Of a DNA stretch of 64,000 nucleotides, positions 15,501 through 27,500 are shown piece by piece. A program made the position numbers and the translations under genes. This DNA comes from Monarcha castaneiventris obscurior (taxonomy: Eukaryota; Chordata; Aves; Passeriformes; Monarchidae). The stretch's first letter is position 1; every line of letters starts with the position of its first letter. The notes under the pieces are model-generated. The model did not search any database, had not been told where the DNA came from, and was given only the letters and a program-made list of their open reading frames with translations. Location of the stretch: NCBI GenBank assembly GCA_026261815.1, contig JAMPIT010000884.1:13715001-13779000 (forward strand). Reading direction: 5' to 3'.

Positions 15501-18500
15501 CATAAAGAGAGGTATGTGATATTGCAATGCTTCACTTGGCAATCAGTTATGTTAGTGAAGACAGAACTGCACCCTCACTCCATAAGATAGCAGAAATTGG
15601 AGAGAATTAAAATCTTAGTCTTATATAAATCCTTCAGAATGAACTGAGAAAAATGAGAAAATGAGTCATTTTATGATTTGTTTAAAATATTTCTTCATGT
15701 TTGACCTCCTTTTCATTTAACGTCCTGGAGAAACATCTAATTCTTCTTAATTTGAAAAACTGAAATTCTCAGAAGTACCCATTTTTTATAAATTGCATGT
15801 GTGTCATATGAGCTTGGAAATAAATTAACACTGGTTAAAGAAGGTAAAATGCCACAGTTAGTGTTATTATGAAAAGGAAATTAGGAACATATTTAGAACA
15901 GAAAAATTAATTGGTGATTGGCTACGGTTTTCTGACAGATTTTAAATTGAGGGATTTTTCTCCCCCAGTAACATCTCAAATTTGTGATCGATTAAGATAT
16001 TCTACGCTGTGGGCATCATCCAACTTCATAAAAAGCACTGAAAATCCTTCTCCCCAAATATTTCCAGCTTTGACAGGAGCAGGCAAAAAGCATTAAGAAA
16101 TACAAATGCACAAGTAAATTGCAAATCCCACCTGGTGATCCAAATATATGGCATTCCTTTGAAGGTGATGTGAAAGAATCTCATTCTAGCAGGCAGCAGT
16201 CAGAGAGAAAAAGGAAAGGGACAGAAGGTGCAGAATGCATGAAAAGAGCTTTCAAAGATGTACACTAGACAGTGATCTTTCTGTTTTATGGAGAAACATA
16301 ATGCTGCTTTTAACTGCCTTCTTTTGGTGAACTGTTACCAAGTTTTGAGCCCGAAACAGAAGTGATGAAAGTTTGCTATGAATCAGGCTATGAACTACTA
16401 CATTACATTCTGGTTTACACATAAAATACAGCAAGCTTATGTAAAAGTCCACTACACAGGCAACTATGAACCCTTTGATAAATCTATGTTTTAAACACAT
16501 CCTGCTTTTCATAGACTAATTACAAATAAGATGGTATCTGACAGGAGGCTGTATAAACAATAGATTAATCTCAATCTAACACAACTAATTTTGTTTGTAA
16601 TACTGACAGATTAAAACAAATTTTAAACATGAACTAGAACGTATTTTAAAATATTCCTACATAATTTTGACTTGGCTTATTTCAAAAAGTAAAACCTCAA
16701 AGGGTTAATAGCAGAGCACCACACACACAAAGGATTAATGTTACTCTATTCAACTCGCATTAAGAGTCAGAAAATTTTGCACTAGCAGTACAAAGCAAAC
16801 TTTGATTAATGAATGACTAGGAGTTAGTGAGGATGGAACATGACACACATTGCTTGGTAGCTGACCTTTGGGCTGCTGGCCTCAAGCTTTAGCTGCATGA
16901 GCTGTGCTAGTGTGTGTTCCCGGATACTACTCAGCTCCGCCTGCTGCCGTCTCAGCTTTATGAGCAGCAGCGTCAGCTCCTCTGGCTGAAGGAGTGCAGT
17001 GTGAGAAGCCAAAGAGCAGAGAAAAGGTTAATTGGTACCCCAAAGGACACTTCAGTAAAATAAGGCACACCTTCATAAAAAGTTTACTTCTAAAGTAAAG
17101 TAAGGTGGTTCTGAGTGCCTTACAAAAACTCTGACAGTCATACAACACATTTTCCCCAGCTGAACACTTCCAAATATAAAATGAAGTTAACTTTTGACTA
17201 CTCAAACCAGCAAATGCCATAACAGTGAAACGTTCTGCATTAAGGACAAAAATAGTTGAGGATTTTGCAGGACAAAGTCAGTGCAGTCCTCAAACTTTTC
17301 CTGACATGGATATCAAATTGATGATATTGACTTAATTGATGATATTCACTTAAGTCAGAGGGAGACAATTCCAGCCCTTAGGATGTCATTACCTGTACAT
17401 GGGCAGCCATTTGAAAGAATGTCATTACCTGTACATGGGCAGCCATTTGAGCTTGGTGAAAGAATCAAAACATGCCCTCAAGAAAACGGAGTTTTTAAAA
17501 TAGTTCTCCAAATGTATGTGACAAAATTGAGAGGAAAAAATGATGGCAAACCCATGTTAACCAAACTACCTCAGAAATAATGACTTTTCACAAAATAAAT
17601 CTGCACAAGCATGACAAAAATAATTTTTTATCCCACCTTTCACAGGTCTGAGGCTGCCAGTTATTTTATTGCTTTACTTTTATGACTAAGCTGTAAAATA
17701 CAGCCTTAGGAAGGGATGAAGAATAGCATTTAAGACTCAAGATTATATGTATTATGGAAATAAAGTCCAACTCAAATGGGTATTTGTCAGGTAATTCCAC
17801 ACAGATCAGCTTAGGTCAGTTTGGGAAACTCTACCTGAACCATTTCTGGGAACCATTTCTATTTGCAGTACTTCAAAGAAAACAAACCACTGAACATCAC
17901 AAGTAGTTTTGTTATGTTCCTGTTTGCTTCTGTTTCTTACACTTCTCCAGAAGTCAGCCTTACAAGAGGTTAAATGTTCATCCAGCATTTTGATTTTCTT
18001 ACAAGCCCTGTGAGTTAAATAAAGCCCAAACACAAAAACCTCCTAAACCCCTGCTTGCTCTCTCCCACAGCCACAGAATTTCCCCAAAGCAAAGAAGTAA
18101 AGAAAAAAGCTCCAGAGAACCACATATGAAAAATGCTGAAAATGAAAACACCCACTTCTCAGAATAAAGAGGAAAAATCCCTGAGAAGCAGCATGGCACT
18201 TTTGTGAGTTCAGAACAGAGGAGCCCACAAGAGGGAGCAAGGGATTTCCACATAGCTTCAGCTGGTAAAACCATTTGCTTTTGAGGGAAAACCAATACCA
18301 AACCCAAATTGTCTAAAGGCAGTTTGCTTTCTTACAGTACTCTTTCAATACCTGGATTTAAAGTACTTAATTTCAGAGAGTAAGTGTAAGAATCTAGACT
18401 GCTATGAAAGGCATTTTTGAGTTCTCTCCAAAAACAGGCGACAGTGCTTTCAGTCTGGAAAGTAACATCAATTCAAAGCACAAGAAGTCTTGTTTTTAGG

Positions 18501-21500
18501 AATATGAGAACAAGAAGTAGCATCTTCAAGCAAAAGGAACAGTGATCCACTTTTACAAGATCAAAACTCCTTTTGGTATGCTCTGAAAAAGCCCAGTTTT
18601 AGTGCATTAGGAATAAGCTATTTAATGCCACTCCAATCCAACCTTTTTTTCCATAGAGGAGAACAGAACAGAGCTCCTACTCCTCTCTAGACCTTCTTAA
18701 TGTTGCTGCAAGTGCTGTGCATTTGATGCAGGTCTTGGGACTCCTGCAACAAGCACAACACTAAATGTTCTCAGAGCTACCTACAGGTTTCCTCCTCTGG
18801 CCCCTGCAACGTTCTGTTCTGGGCAGGATTTCTGGTTTCTACAGGCAGAAGCTTGGACCTCCTTGTCCCTCTGGAGATCAGCCCAGCTCCATGAGCAGAG
18901 CCCAGGAGAGCTGAGGGGGCCATGAACCCCAAGAAATGTCTGGAAAGCTCCAGTTGTCAAAGGCCGACCCGCAAAAGTCACTGAAGGTGCCAGAAATCTC
19001 TGCTGGGAAGTGCATGAAACAGGGCTCAAGGCAGTGGAACGACTGACTGCCCTCAGCATGGTTCCAAAAGAAAAAAAAAACCAAAACAAAACAAAACAAA
19101 CCTGTTTTCTAATTCATAACTCTCTCAATCAGTGTTTTCAGACAGACAGAGAGATGACAAAAAAGGAGACAAAAACTGGTAAAAAAACTGACATAAATTT
19201 AGGGCAATTTTTTGGCAGAGAGTCATGTTTCAATTAGGAAAGCAGACAGTATTCAACAATATCACTGATGAAATCTCTTCAATGAGAATTTTAGCTCTAC
19301 CACAATAAAGTGTCAGAAAGGACATCATTTTACAAAATGCTGTTTTAGTATCTTTTACATTTCCAAAAAAAGCCAAACTTTACTTCTAGGATTTTATAAA
19401 TAATTAATGGAGAAATAAGTGTTCTGTGACATAGTCTACCCTCTCCCAGGAATTTCAGCAATGTATCAACGATGATTAAAAAGTAATAAACCTGTATTTC
19501 CCAAAGAAAACCTTGACTCAGCAGCTACATGATATTCTCAGAATTCCCTGGAACCACAGAGTACTTCTTTCCTTGATAATTTAAATAAAGGCTACATTTA
19601 AAGCAAGCTTTAAATAGACTAAGATTTCAGTGTTGCCTCTTAATACTTAAAGGATTATTCTTTAAAAAACCCCTGATGTACCAAATAAAAATCCAACTCA
19701 CTGTTTTGCCTTGGAGGCCCTGAGGAGTAACAGGCTGTAAACTCAGACCTGCTGGCATCGACCTTCTGTCGGGCACAAAGACATGCTGTACAAAAAAAAT
19801 AGCACAGTATGATCCACAGTTATTTCTAAAGACTCAGAAACTTTCAAATGCTAAAAAAAAAAAGTCAAGCCAACTCCACTCATGAAAATTTGCTATGATT
19901 TGTGCCAGTCGTGCTCCTTGCTGATCTACTTCATAGGTCACTCAAGTAGTCTAAATTTTAGAAATACCCCAAATTTCATAATTCATTTAATTAACAGTTC
20001 TCCCTCATTGTTGTTGCCCTATTGACAGACTGTGTAAACAACAATTTTAGCTTTTCACTTATGTTTCTTATCCTTTTCCCCCCTCATGTTTCTCACCCTT
20101 TCTTCTCTCCCTTTTCCCCTCATGCCCATTCTCCTCTCCTTCTTCCTGCCTTTTCCACATCACATTTCAAAGTGACACTACACCGTGACACTCCTCAGGC
20201 AGTGTGTTTGGGCACCCAAATACTGCATCTTTCACTTTTGGCCATCCCTTCATCTGAGCCCATTTTCTGGGCTCAGATTTCTGCCTGCTACCTGCTTTGG
20301 AAGTGGCGTGTCATGACTGACTTCTACAGGGAAAGCTTAAAATATTCTGAAGACCTTGGTCTCAGAACCAGCATTCAGGCCTTGCCAAGCACAGCTCTAT
20401 CTCACATTTCCTGCGTCTTCAATTTTGGATCAAACTTTGTTTGCTGGACAGGTAAGCTCTTGTTGTCATCATGTTAGTAGTCCAGGTCTTCAGAGAAAGC
20501 ATATCCTGAGCCTGCTCTTCCATTGGTTTTGCAGGGATATATTTTGCCTACACCCCAGGGCTGCCTGAACCAGGAGTGTGAGTGAGCACAGCCTCACATA
20601 AATGACTCCTGAAAAGTGAGCAGGCCTAAAGGGGAAAGGAGAGGACCATCCCTCCTCTGCCTCCCTATACACACAAAAATATACATTTTTGTACTTCAGC
20701 CAGTGCCAGGGGGCTGGGAAGCAATTATTTTTCAGATAATACAGTTCAGAAGAAAACTACTACTTTGTGCAAGCAAGGAGGAAGCAGGGCCTGAGTGACT
20801 CAGCACAGGGCCTGAGTCAGATCATTTCTGGGAACCACTCTGAGGTGGTAGAGCTGATGCACCATCCCCAGCCACGAGCCAGGTCGACCCACAAATCACA
20901 TTTATGTCTGATGATATACCAAGAGACTGCCACTACAGTTCTATTTCCAAAGCACAAGCAATATAACCAGTAACATTCCCCAGAGTGGATGTTTATTACT
21001 TAATAAATACAGACATTGGCTAAGAACAGTGAAAAATATTAAATATTCATAAATATGAAAGATTTTATAGCAATTTTAAAGGAATCCTGGAAAACAAGAC
21101 AGGTTTAGCACAAAAAGGTCCACAGCCATGGCAAGACACCTTAGGAAAGTACATCTAGAATGATTTGTGAGAAAACACATTGAGCACTTTCTTCACCAGT
21201 GTTGCAAAGGGAACTCATATGATGCAGTTCATTTAAGGACAGCTGCACAATAGCAATTTGGGGAGGTAGTCCTTTTCTGTTTTGCTGGAGTCTCAAAAGA
21301 TTAGTGACAGATTGCTAGATAAAGTAAATTCTGTGGGTGGAGTGCAGCATTCTCGAGGCTGCAGATGTCATTTCTATTTCAAGAATAATAGGGAAGGTCT
21401 TGTAATAGTAAGGAAAGACACAACACAGGACAGAAAACTAGTTGATATGAAATGAAGTAAGAAAATTTTCAAGCTGAAGGGTGACTATTTTGGAGCAGGC

Positions 21501-24500
21501 AACGCCATTTAAACATATACCAGCACTCAATTCAAAACCATGTGCTGCAAAAAATAGAAAAAAGGAAGTTTTGGCATCTGCTTACGATGTTCTCATTCCT
21601 GCATTTTCAAACTGTGTCTTCATTGACTTCTCAAACTGAAATTGTCACATGCAAGGAGATCCATGCAAACGGGCATGTGGACGTGAACACAACTGTTTTA
21701 TGTTTGCCAAGTCTTGAAATAGCACCCTTGCCTCATCCTTTGAGGTGATAAAGGAACAGCAGAACAAAACCAAAAGCCAGAACAAAACCCAGCTCTTCTT
21801 TCTGGATCCTTTTCTCTTGGGAAGCAGCTCAGTTTGAGTATCCAGTGCCTGTCAGAGTGACCTAACTTAGGCAGAAAATACAGCTTGTCCTGAGCACGGT
21901 GGGCACACAGCCCCAGCTTCTGGCTGCCTGAGGAGGATGCTTGGATAAATGTACACATGGCTTAGGCTCCTTGACTCTCTGCTGGAAGAGAGAGACCTCT
22001 ACTACCTCTCATAGAAGCATCCCTCTCTCCTGCTGGGGGCCTTTAACATTTTTAGGAGCCTTTTTTCCAAAGCATGCAAGTGTCCACTTTCTTATGAAGT
22101 TGCCAGATGACTAAAAGACCTTGTTCATCTTTGCAGTTCCAACACATGAGGTAGCTCCTGCAAGTTCAGCCTTATTCTCTTGCCATTTGATTTTAGCACA
22201 GTTCAGCTGAGGATGAGATCCAGGAAAGATCTTAGAACTTCAAATTAAAAAAAAAAAACATCCAAAAATGGTGCGGTGTCCCTCCCTTGCAGCTCCCTGC
22301 ATACAGAGGAGGAGCATGGAGAGAAAAGCAGCAACTAAGTGCCCAAAGAAAATTCCAGATTACAAAAAAAAGGGCCATTTTGAACAAAACCAAAACGAAG
22401 TTGGGTGAGCTAACTCTGAAGCTGTTTGGAAAAAAGTCCAGAGTGTGCTGCAAAGCAGTCTTACACTGAGAGGGGGGAGGATGAGGTCAAGTACTGTCTG
22501 CCAGACAGGGACTTTTAAAGATTAAAGTTAAGGCAGGTGAAGGGCATTCAGGAGCCCTGGCGGTTCCTAGGCCAGCAAGGATCAGCTGTCAGCCTTTCCC
22601 AGGAAATGGCTTTGATTTTCTGCTGACAGAATGATCATGGACTGAGAACACCATTCTTGAGGTCACTGTAAAGGTTTTATCTGTACTTAGTCACTGTGGA
22701 GGACCACAAATCAGAAGAACTTTTCTTGGCTCCTCTTCCTACAGAGCTATCCAAACCCAAAGACAGTCTGGCCCAAAGACTGCCTCAGTTCTCAGTGAAA
22801 TGACCCATCACATTTCTAATTTTTAAATTTCTTCATGCTCAAGCACATCTGTGACAGGGACCAGTCTTTACAAGGGGAAATTTTGGTCTAGTCCTGTGCC
22901 ACTGGATTCAATCAGAAAACTTGTATAGGAATATGGGTTCAAAGCACTTGGGTCTCAGTTGTTTGAGTGGAGGACTAATGACTTTATAAAGTTGTCAAAA
23001 TTTTTTACAGTTTATTGTCATGATTCCTCAGGTAAGTGGACATTCTCCTTTCTGTGTTATATAGAATAAAGAGTATTTTAATTGTTTTATGTACTTCTCC
23101 AGTATTATTTCTAACTCATCACTTGTGAACAAGTTTATAAAAGGTAAAAGCTTAAAAGGTAACAATTCTTAATAGGAATTCTGCAAATGTAAAAGTCCAT
23201 ACAGGGATGGTAACATTACAGTCTTGTAGTACATGGAGGAAAATATATTGGTGACAAAAATTGATCTTCCAGTGGGTTAAATGCTCCAGCGTAAAACAAC
23301 GGACACATCCCCAGGTACGCTAAGTTTTAACTTCTCATGATAGAAGAATTACAGAATATTGGGTAATTTCTGGAACTTTCTGTTTAGATGGCTATCTATG
23401 CAGAAGTGCAGCACCGTGCATGACAAATATAGGCTACACAGCCCTGGAGAAGGAAGCTCATCCCACCTCTTAACTTGGGATAGTGCTTAATGGGCATAGA
23501 TGGCACTGAGCTCTGGAGAGACACAGCCTGACATTTTCAAATCACTGCCACAGAGGGGTTTCAGGATTTTGAGAACCTAAAAATAGAAAGCCAACCACTG
23601 ACAGCCAATGAAAAACCTAAGATCTCTGTGTAGATGGGGTTTAAATGTTAAATTTGCCCCACTAATTTCAAATAATCAGTCTTCTAAATACCCGCCTCTT
23701 AAAGACAGGTGTGTTTTTAAGCTAATGGCAAAAGCTGGTTGTGTAACTAATGAAATACAAACCAAATAGCATGAAAAACTCAAGGGAAACAGGAGGCTTG
23801 TATAAAAGATACTAAATACTAAATGAAACACTAGCATAAAGTGTTTAATGAGGAGAAACATCATCAGAAAGAGAAACATGGCTGACAGGACAAGTAATAC
23901 GTATTCTGCAGCACTGACCCCAGTGATATTTCTCAGATATGTGAGGACCACTGATCACTTATTTCCAGAGCAGTTGAGGCATAAAGGATATCAAAACAAA
24001 ATGACTCCTTTGGTGATAGGGATCTAAAAACTTTAAAATCCAACACCTGATGATCAACTCTAAGTTGTTTAAATTGCTTTAGGATGTAGTAAAAGATTTT
24101 TTTTTTCTCTGCATCAAAAAAAAAGACATCCAAGGATGAAGTTTTTGGAAAAATGCTCAGGAGCATTTTGGATCCAACTGAAGGAGTAACTTTTACTCAA
24201 TTATTTCCAACCTGTTAAAACCCACAGTAACACGAGCAGGCTGGATGTAGCACAGCGGCACATATGGCACCCAAGTTTAGAGTTCCTCGTGTCTCCTCAG
24301 TGGTGAAGACCAGAAGAGTTAACACTGGTCAAGCCCCAAGGCTGTGTGCTTTTAGTGTGCTTTTAGACTGGTCTTCAGTGATCTCCCTAATAACTCAAAG
24401 GCATAAAAAGGAACAATACACTTGGTTTGCTGCTGGAAGGCAGCCAAACTTGTTGCTCAAGAACAAAAATGTGGAAAGAAACCTGGGATTTTGAGATGTC

Positions 24501-27500
24501 TTGGAGCTAGAAAGGAGGTAAATTTCTGTACATGCACAAGCTATTCTGAATAATTTGCCTACTGACTCCTTTTTACTTTTTTTAGTGAAACAGATTATTG
24601 TGTACAGTAATATCAGGACATGTTTTCATCACCTAGTGTTTTAACAAAATACATTTTTACTGCCCTTGGATTTTTCAGTACTTTTTAAAATCAAACCTTT
24701 CTGCATAAAAACAGTGATGTAACTATCTCCATTACAATAAAATATACTACAGTGCAGCATGAGTTTTACAGCAATCAGATACTTTCTACTGAAGAGCCCT
24801 GTAAATGCGAGTTTTAACTCTCAAATGAAGCACTTTTACCTTTGTGTGATGCGTCCTGTGCCTGCGATCAATGGTTACATCTCCCCTCTGCACTGGCGAC
24901 GACACTTCCGATCGGTATGTGCGCTGTGGGGAGTATCCCTGGAAACCAGCGATGGAGCCGTGCGAGGGGGACGTGGGAATCGAATGCATCGTCTGATCGG
25001 AGATGTTCATCATGGTTTTTGGGCTGCTCAGGGTGCTGTGCCTGGTCAGAGTGGTCTGCTTGTTGTAGAACTGGCGCTGCTGCCACTCGTAGAGCTGCCA
25101 CATCGTGTCGTCGCGCATCGAGCGCCGCTTGTCCTCGGCGCTCACGGGCCCCATGGCTCGGTCATACACCGAGGGAGCCACACTGCAGAGGCTTTCTGGA
25201 CGTGTCTTGCTGTTCCTTGGCAGTGTCCTGTACCCTTCTGGGTACCGGGGCAGCACCTGAGCTCGATGGCTTGGCATGTTCCTTGGTAGCGTCTGGTAGG
25301 AGATTATGCTGGAACACAAGTTTCCTTTTGTTAGCACTAATATTATGGCAATATAAAGTTGTTCACTATGGGCTGGGTTTATCCTGCTAATGCTCACCTT
25401 TAATAATATTTCAAATGGCATTTAAAAAACACACAAAAAAATCAAGGCAACAGTTCAAGAATCAATGACACTGACTGAATGCACTGTAGCAGCCAGAAGT
25501 GGATTCTTTCTCTCTGATTATCTCTTGCTGATACAATCCATATTTCATCTTTTTACAAGTTTTCCAGTCTAGTAGCATCAAGTTTTGATCAAATCTTGCA
25601 AGTTGTCTGTATGCTGGATAGGTGAAAGTTTTTAAAGCTTTTAAGTTCTACACTGTTTCCATGTGTTTTCCATATTTCCATTTGAAATGTTTGCTTTTTC
25701 GAAAGTGAAAAAATATCCTGTTGTTTCCCTAAGAAAGTCTTGAGCAACTACTGCGCACTTAAAAAAACCCAAAAAAGATTCTTTTAACAGCAGTCCGTGG
25801 GAAAACTGCAGTAATTGTCAAAAGAAATGATATTTTGCAATTCTCAAGGACAAGCCATTCCATATCAGCCATTCAAGTGAAACAAAGAGCAATATTATGT
25901 CTTTGCTTGATATTAATACTTTATTGCTTTTCAACTTGGATATGAATTCAAAGGCTTATTTCTTTAATTGCTTCCCCATTAAAATTTTGGAGTTTTACAA
26001 TCATTTAGCAACTTTCAACACTAGCTGAAATGCATTTCCTATACCAAGGATTGATGCATACTTAAGTAGCACTTGCTCATTTTTTTCAGAGGACAAAATC
26101 TAGGTCATAAACATTGATTCATTCATCCCTTGTCTAAAATGCAAATGCGCACCTTTTGCTACTGATCAGGTGTATGATTGATGCTTGCCCAGAGACAACA
26201 AAACCAGCCTCAAACTGGACCTGCTTTAGCCAGGAGAGGGCAGCAGCTTCCAGCTGCACCCCACACTAATCCGAACTAAAATCCCTGCACCACGAGGCAC
26301 CAGAACCTGAAGATGGTTTGGAGTAACTTCAGTGCCACAAAAAAACAATAAAGAAAAGATGTAGAGCAAATGGCAAAGTAAACCAGCATTACGCACGTGA
26401 GATTCTTATGGAATAACTATCAGGGAAATTGATGATGGTAAAACCCCCTTTTCACTGAAAATAGTTAAACTGAGTCTTTACAATCACCTGCAACACTTTG
26501 AAGATGAAAACTGCCATAAAGAGTTTTATGTACAAAAATCTGCTACAGTTTCTGAAGCTTTTCAAGAATTAATGAAGAATTATCCTCAATTTCTGGATTG
26601 CAGTTTCCCATTCTTGCAAAAAACTATGAAAAGGGAAAAGGGATTCTAAGTCCTAGTCTTCTGTTGCAAAATCTGCTTAAATACCTCTGAATTTCTTTAG
26701 TTAACATACCATTAATGATAATAATTTTGTCCATCTCCATATTCAAAAACCAATAAACAAGATGCTTTTGAGCTCCATATCTAACTTTCAAAACAGAATT
26801 GTAGCTATACCCCATAACAGCTACAGTGAGGTCTGACATTTTCATGAATATATTTAGTAGCAAGACACACCTCACTCACTGAAGCTCCCTACACATTGTA
26901 TTAATTAAATGGGCAGTGTAATCCTCTTGGCACCTTTAAATAACCTGAACTTGCAAAAAAGCTGCCTGAAGTTCTTACTGTGTAAAGACATCAATTTAAA
27001 ATCTGCATGCAATTACTTACATTCTACAACATTTAGAAAGGTAACATAATCCATCTTCAATTGATACACCATGAACACTGTAAAAGCTCAATCACCTCAG
27101 TATTAAGCCTTGTTCTACATAATTCAATAAAATCAAAATAGATTCACCAATGTACTGTTGATACTTGCAAAAATGTCATTCCAGTCAAACCCCAAACCCA
27201 ACTCCAGACAGAACTGCAGCTTCCAGCTGTCTTGCACACAAGAGGAGACCACTGCAGTTGGGTCTGAGGTTGCAAAATATTTCTGCAGCTGTCATCATAA
27301 ATAGCTCCTTATAATTGCTCCCATATGAAAAAGAGGCTCCCACATGTGTTTACAGACCCCTTTAGAGGCTGTCTCTAGGACTACTCCCGGGTAGCAACAG
27401 CGGTTCTGGGGTCCAAGTTGGACTATTTGGGAAAGCAGCTTTGCTGCTCAGCCTTTAGGGGCTCAGTTCTGCAACGTTATGAATATCCTTGGATTGAAAC

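Larger units (their letters stand above)
16986..19701 (-). other. Intron between exons 9 and 10
   Basis: 2.7 kb. It contains two adjacent tandem duplications (18-nt unit at 17316-17351, 36-nt unit at 17383-17450) and an A-rich (AAAAC)n stretch at 19069-19101. No other repeat was seen. Confidence 0.85.

Noticed and set aside
20022..20477. 151-codon open frame on the plus strand
   Set aside because: It arises in a pyrimidine-rich intron stretch, has Phe/Ser/His-rich low-complexity sequence, and shows no family resemblance, splice context or promoter.
24842..25390. 182-codon open frame on the plus strand over exon 8
   Set aside because: It is the antisense shadow of a GC-rich coding exon; Cys/Arg/Ser-rich translation is typical of such shadows.
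25309..25421. Upstream extension of the exon 8 frame, with a Met start
   Set aside because: The extension has no similarity to PLEKHA5, and a clear acceptor (GTTCCAG) marks the exon start; the open frame simply reads into the intron.
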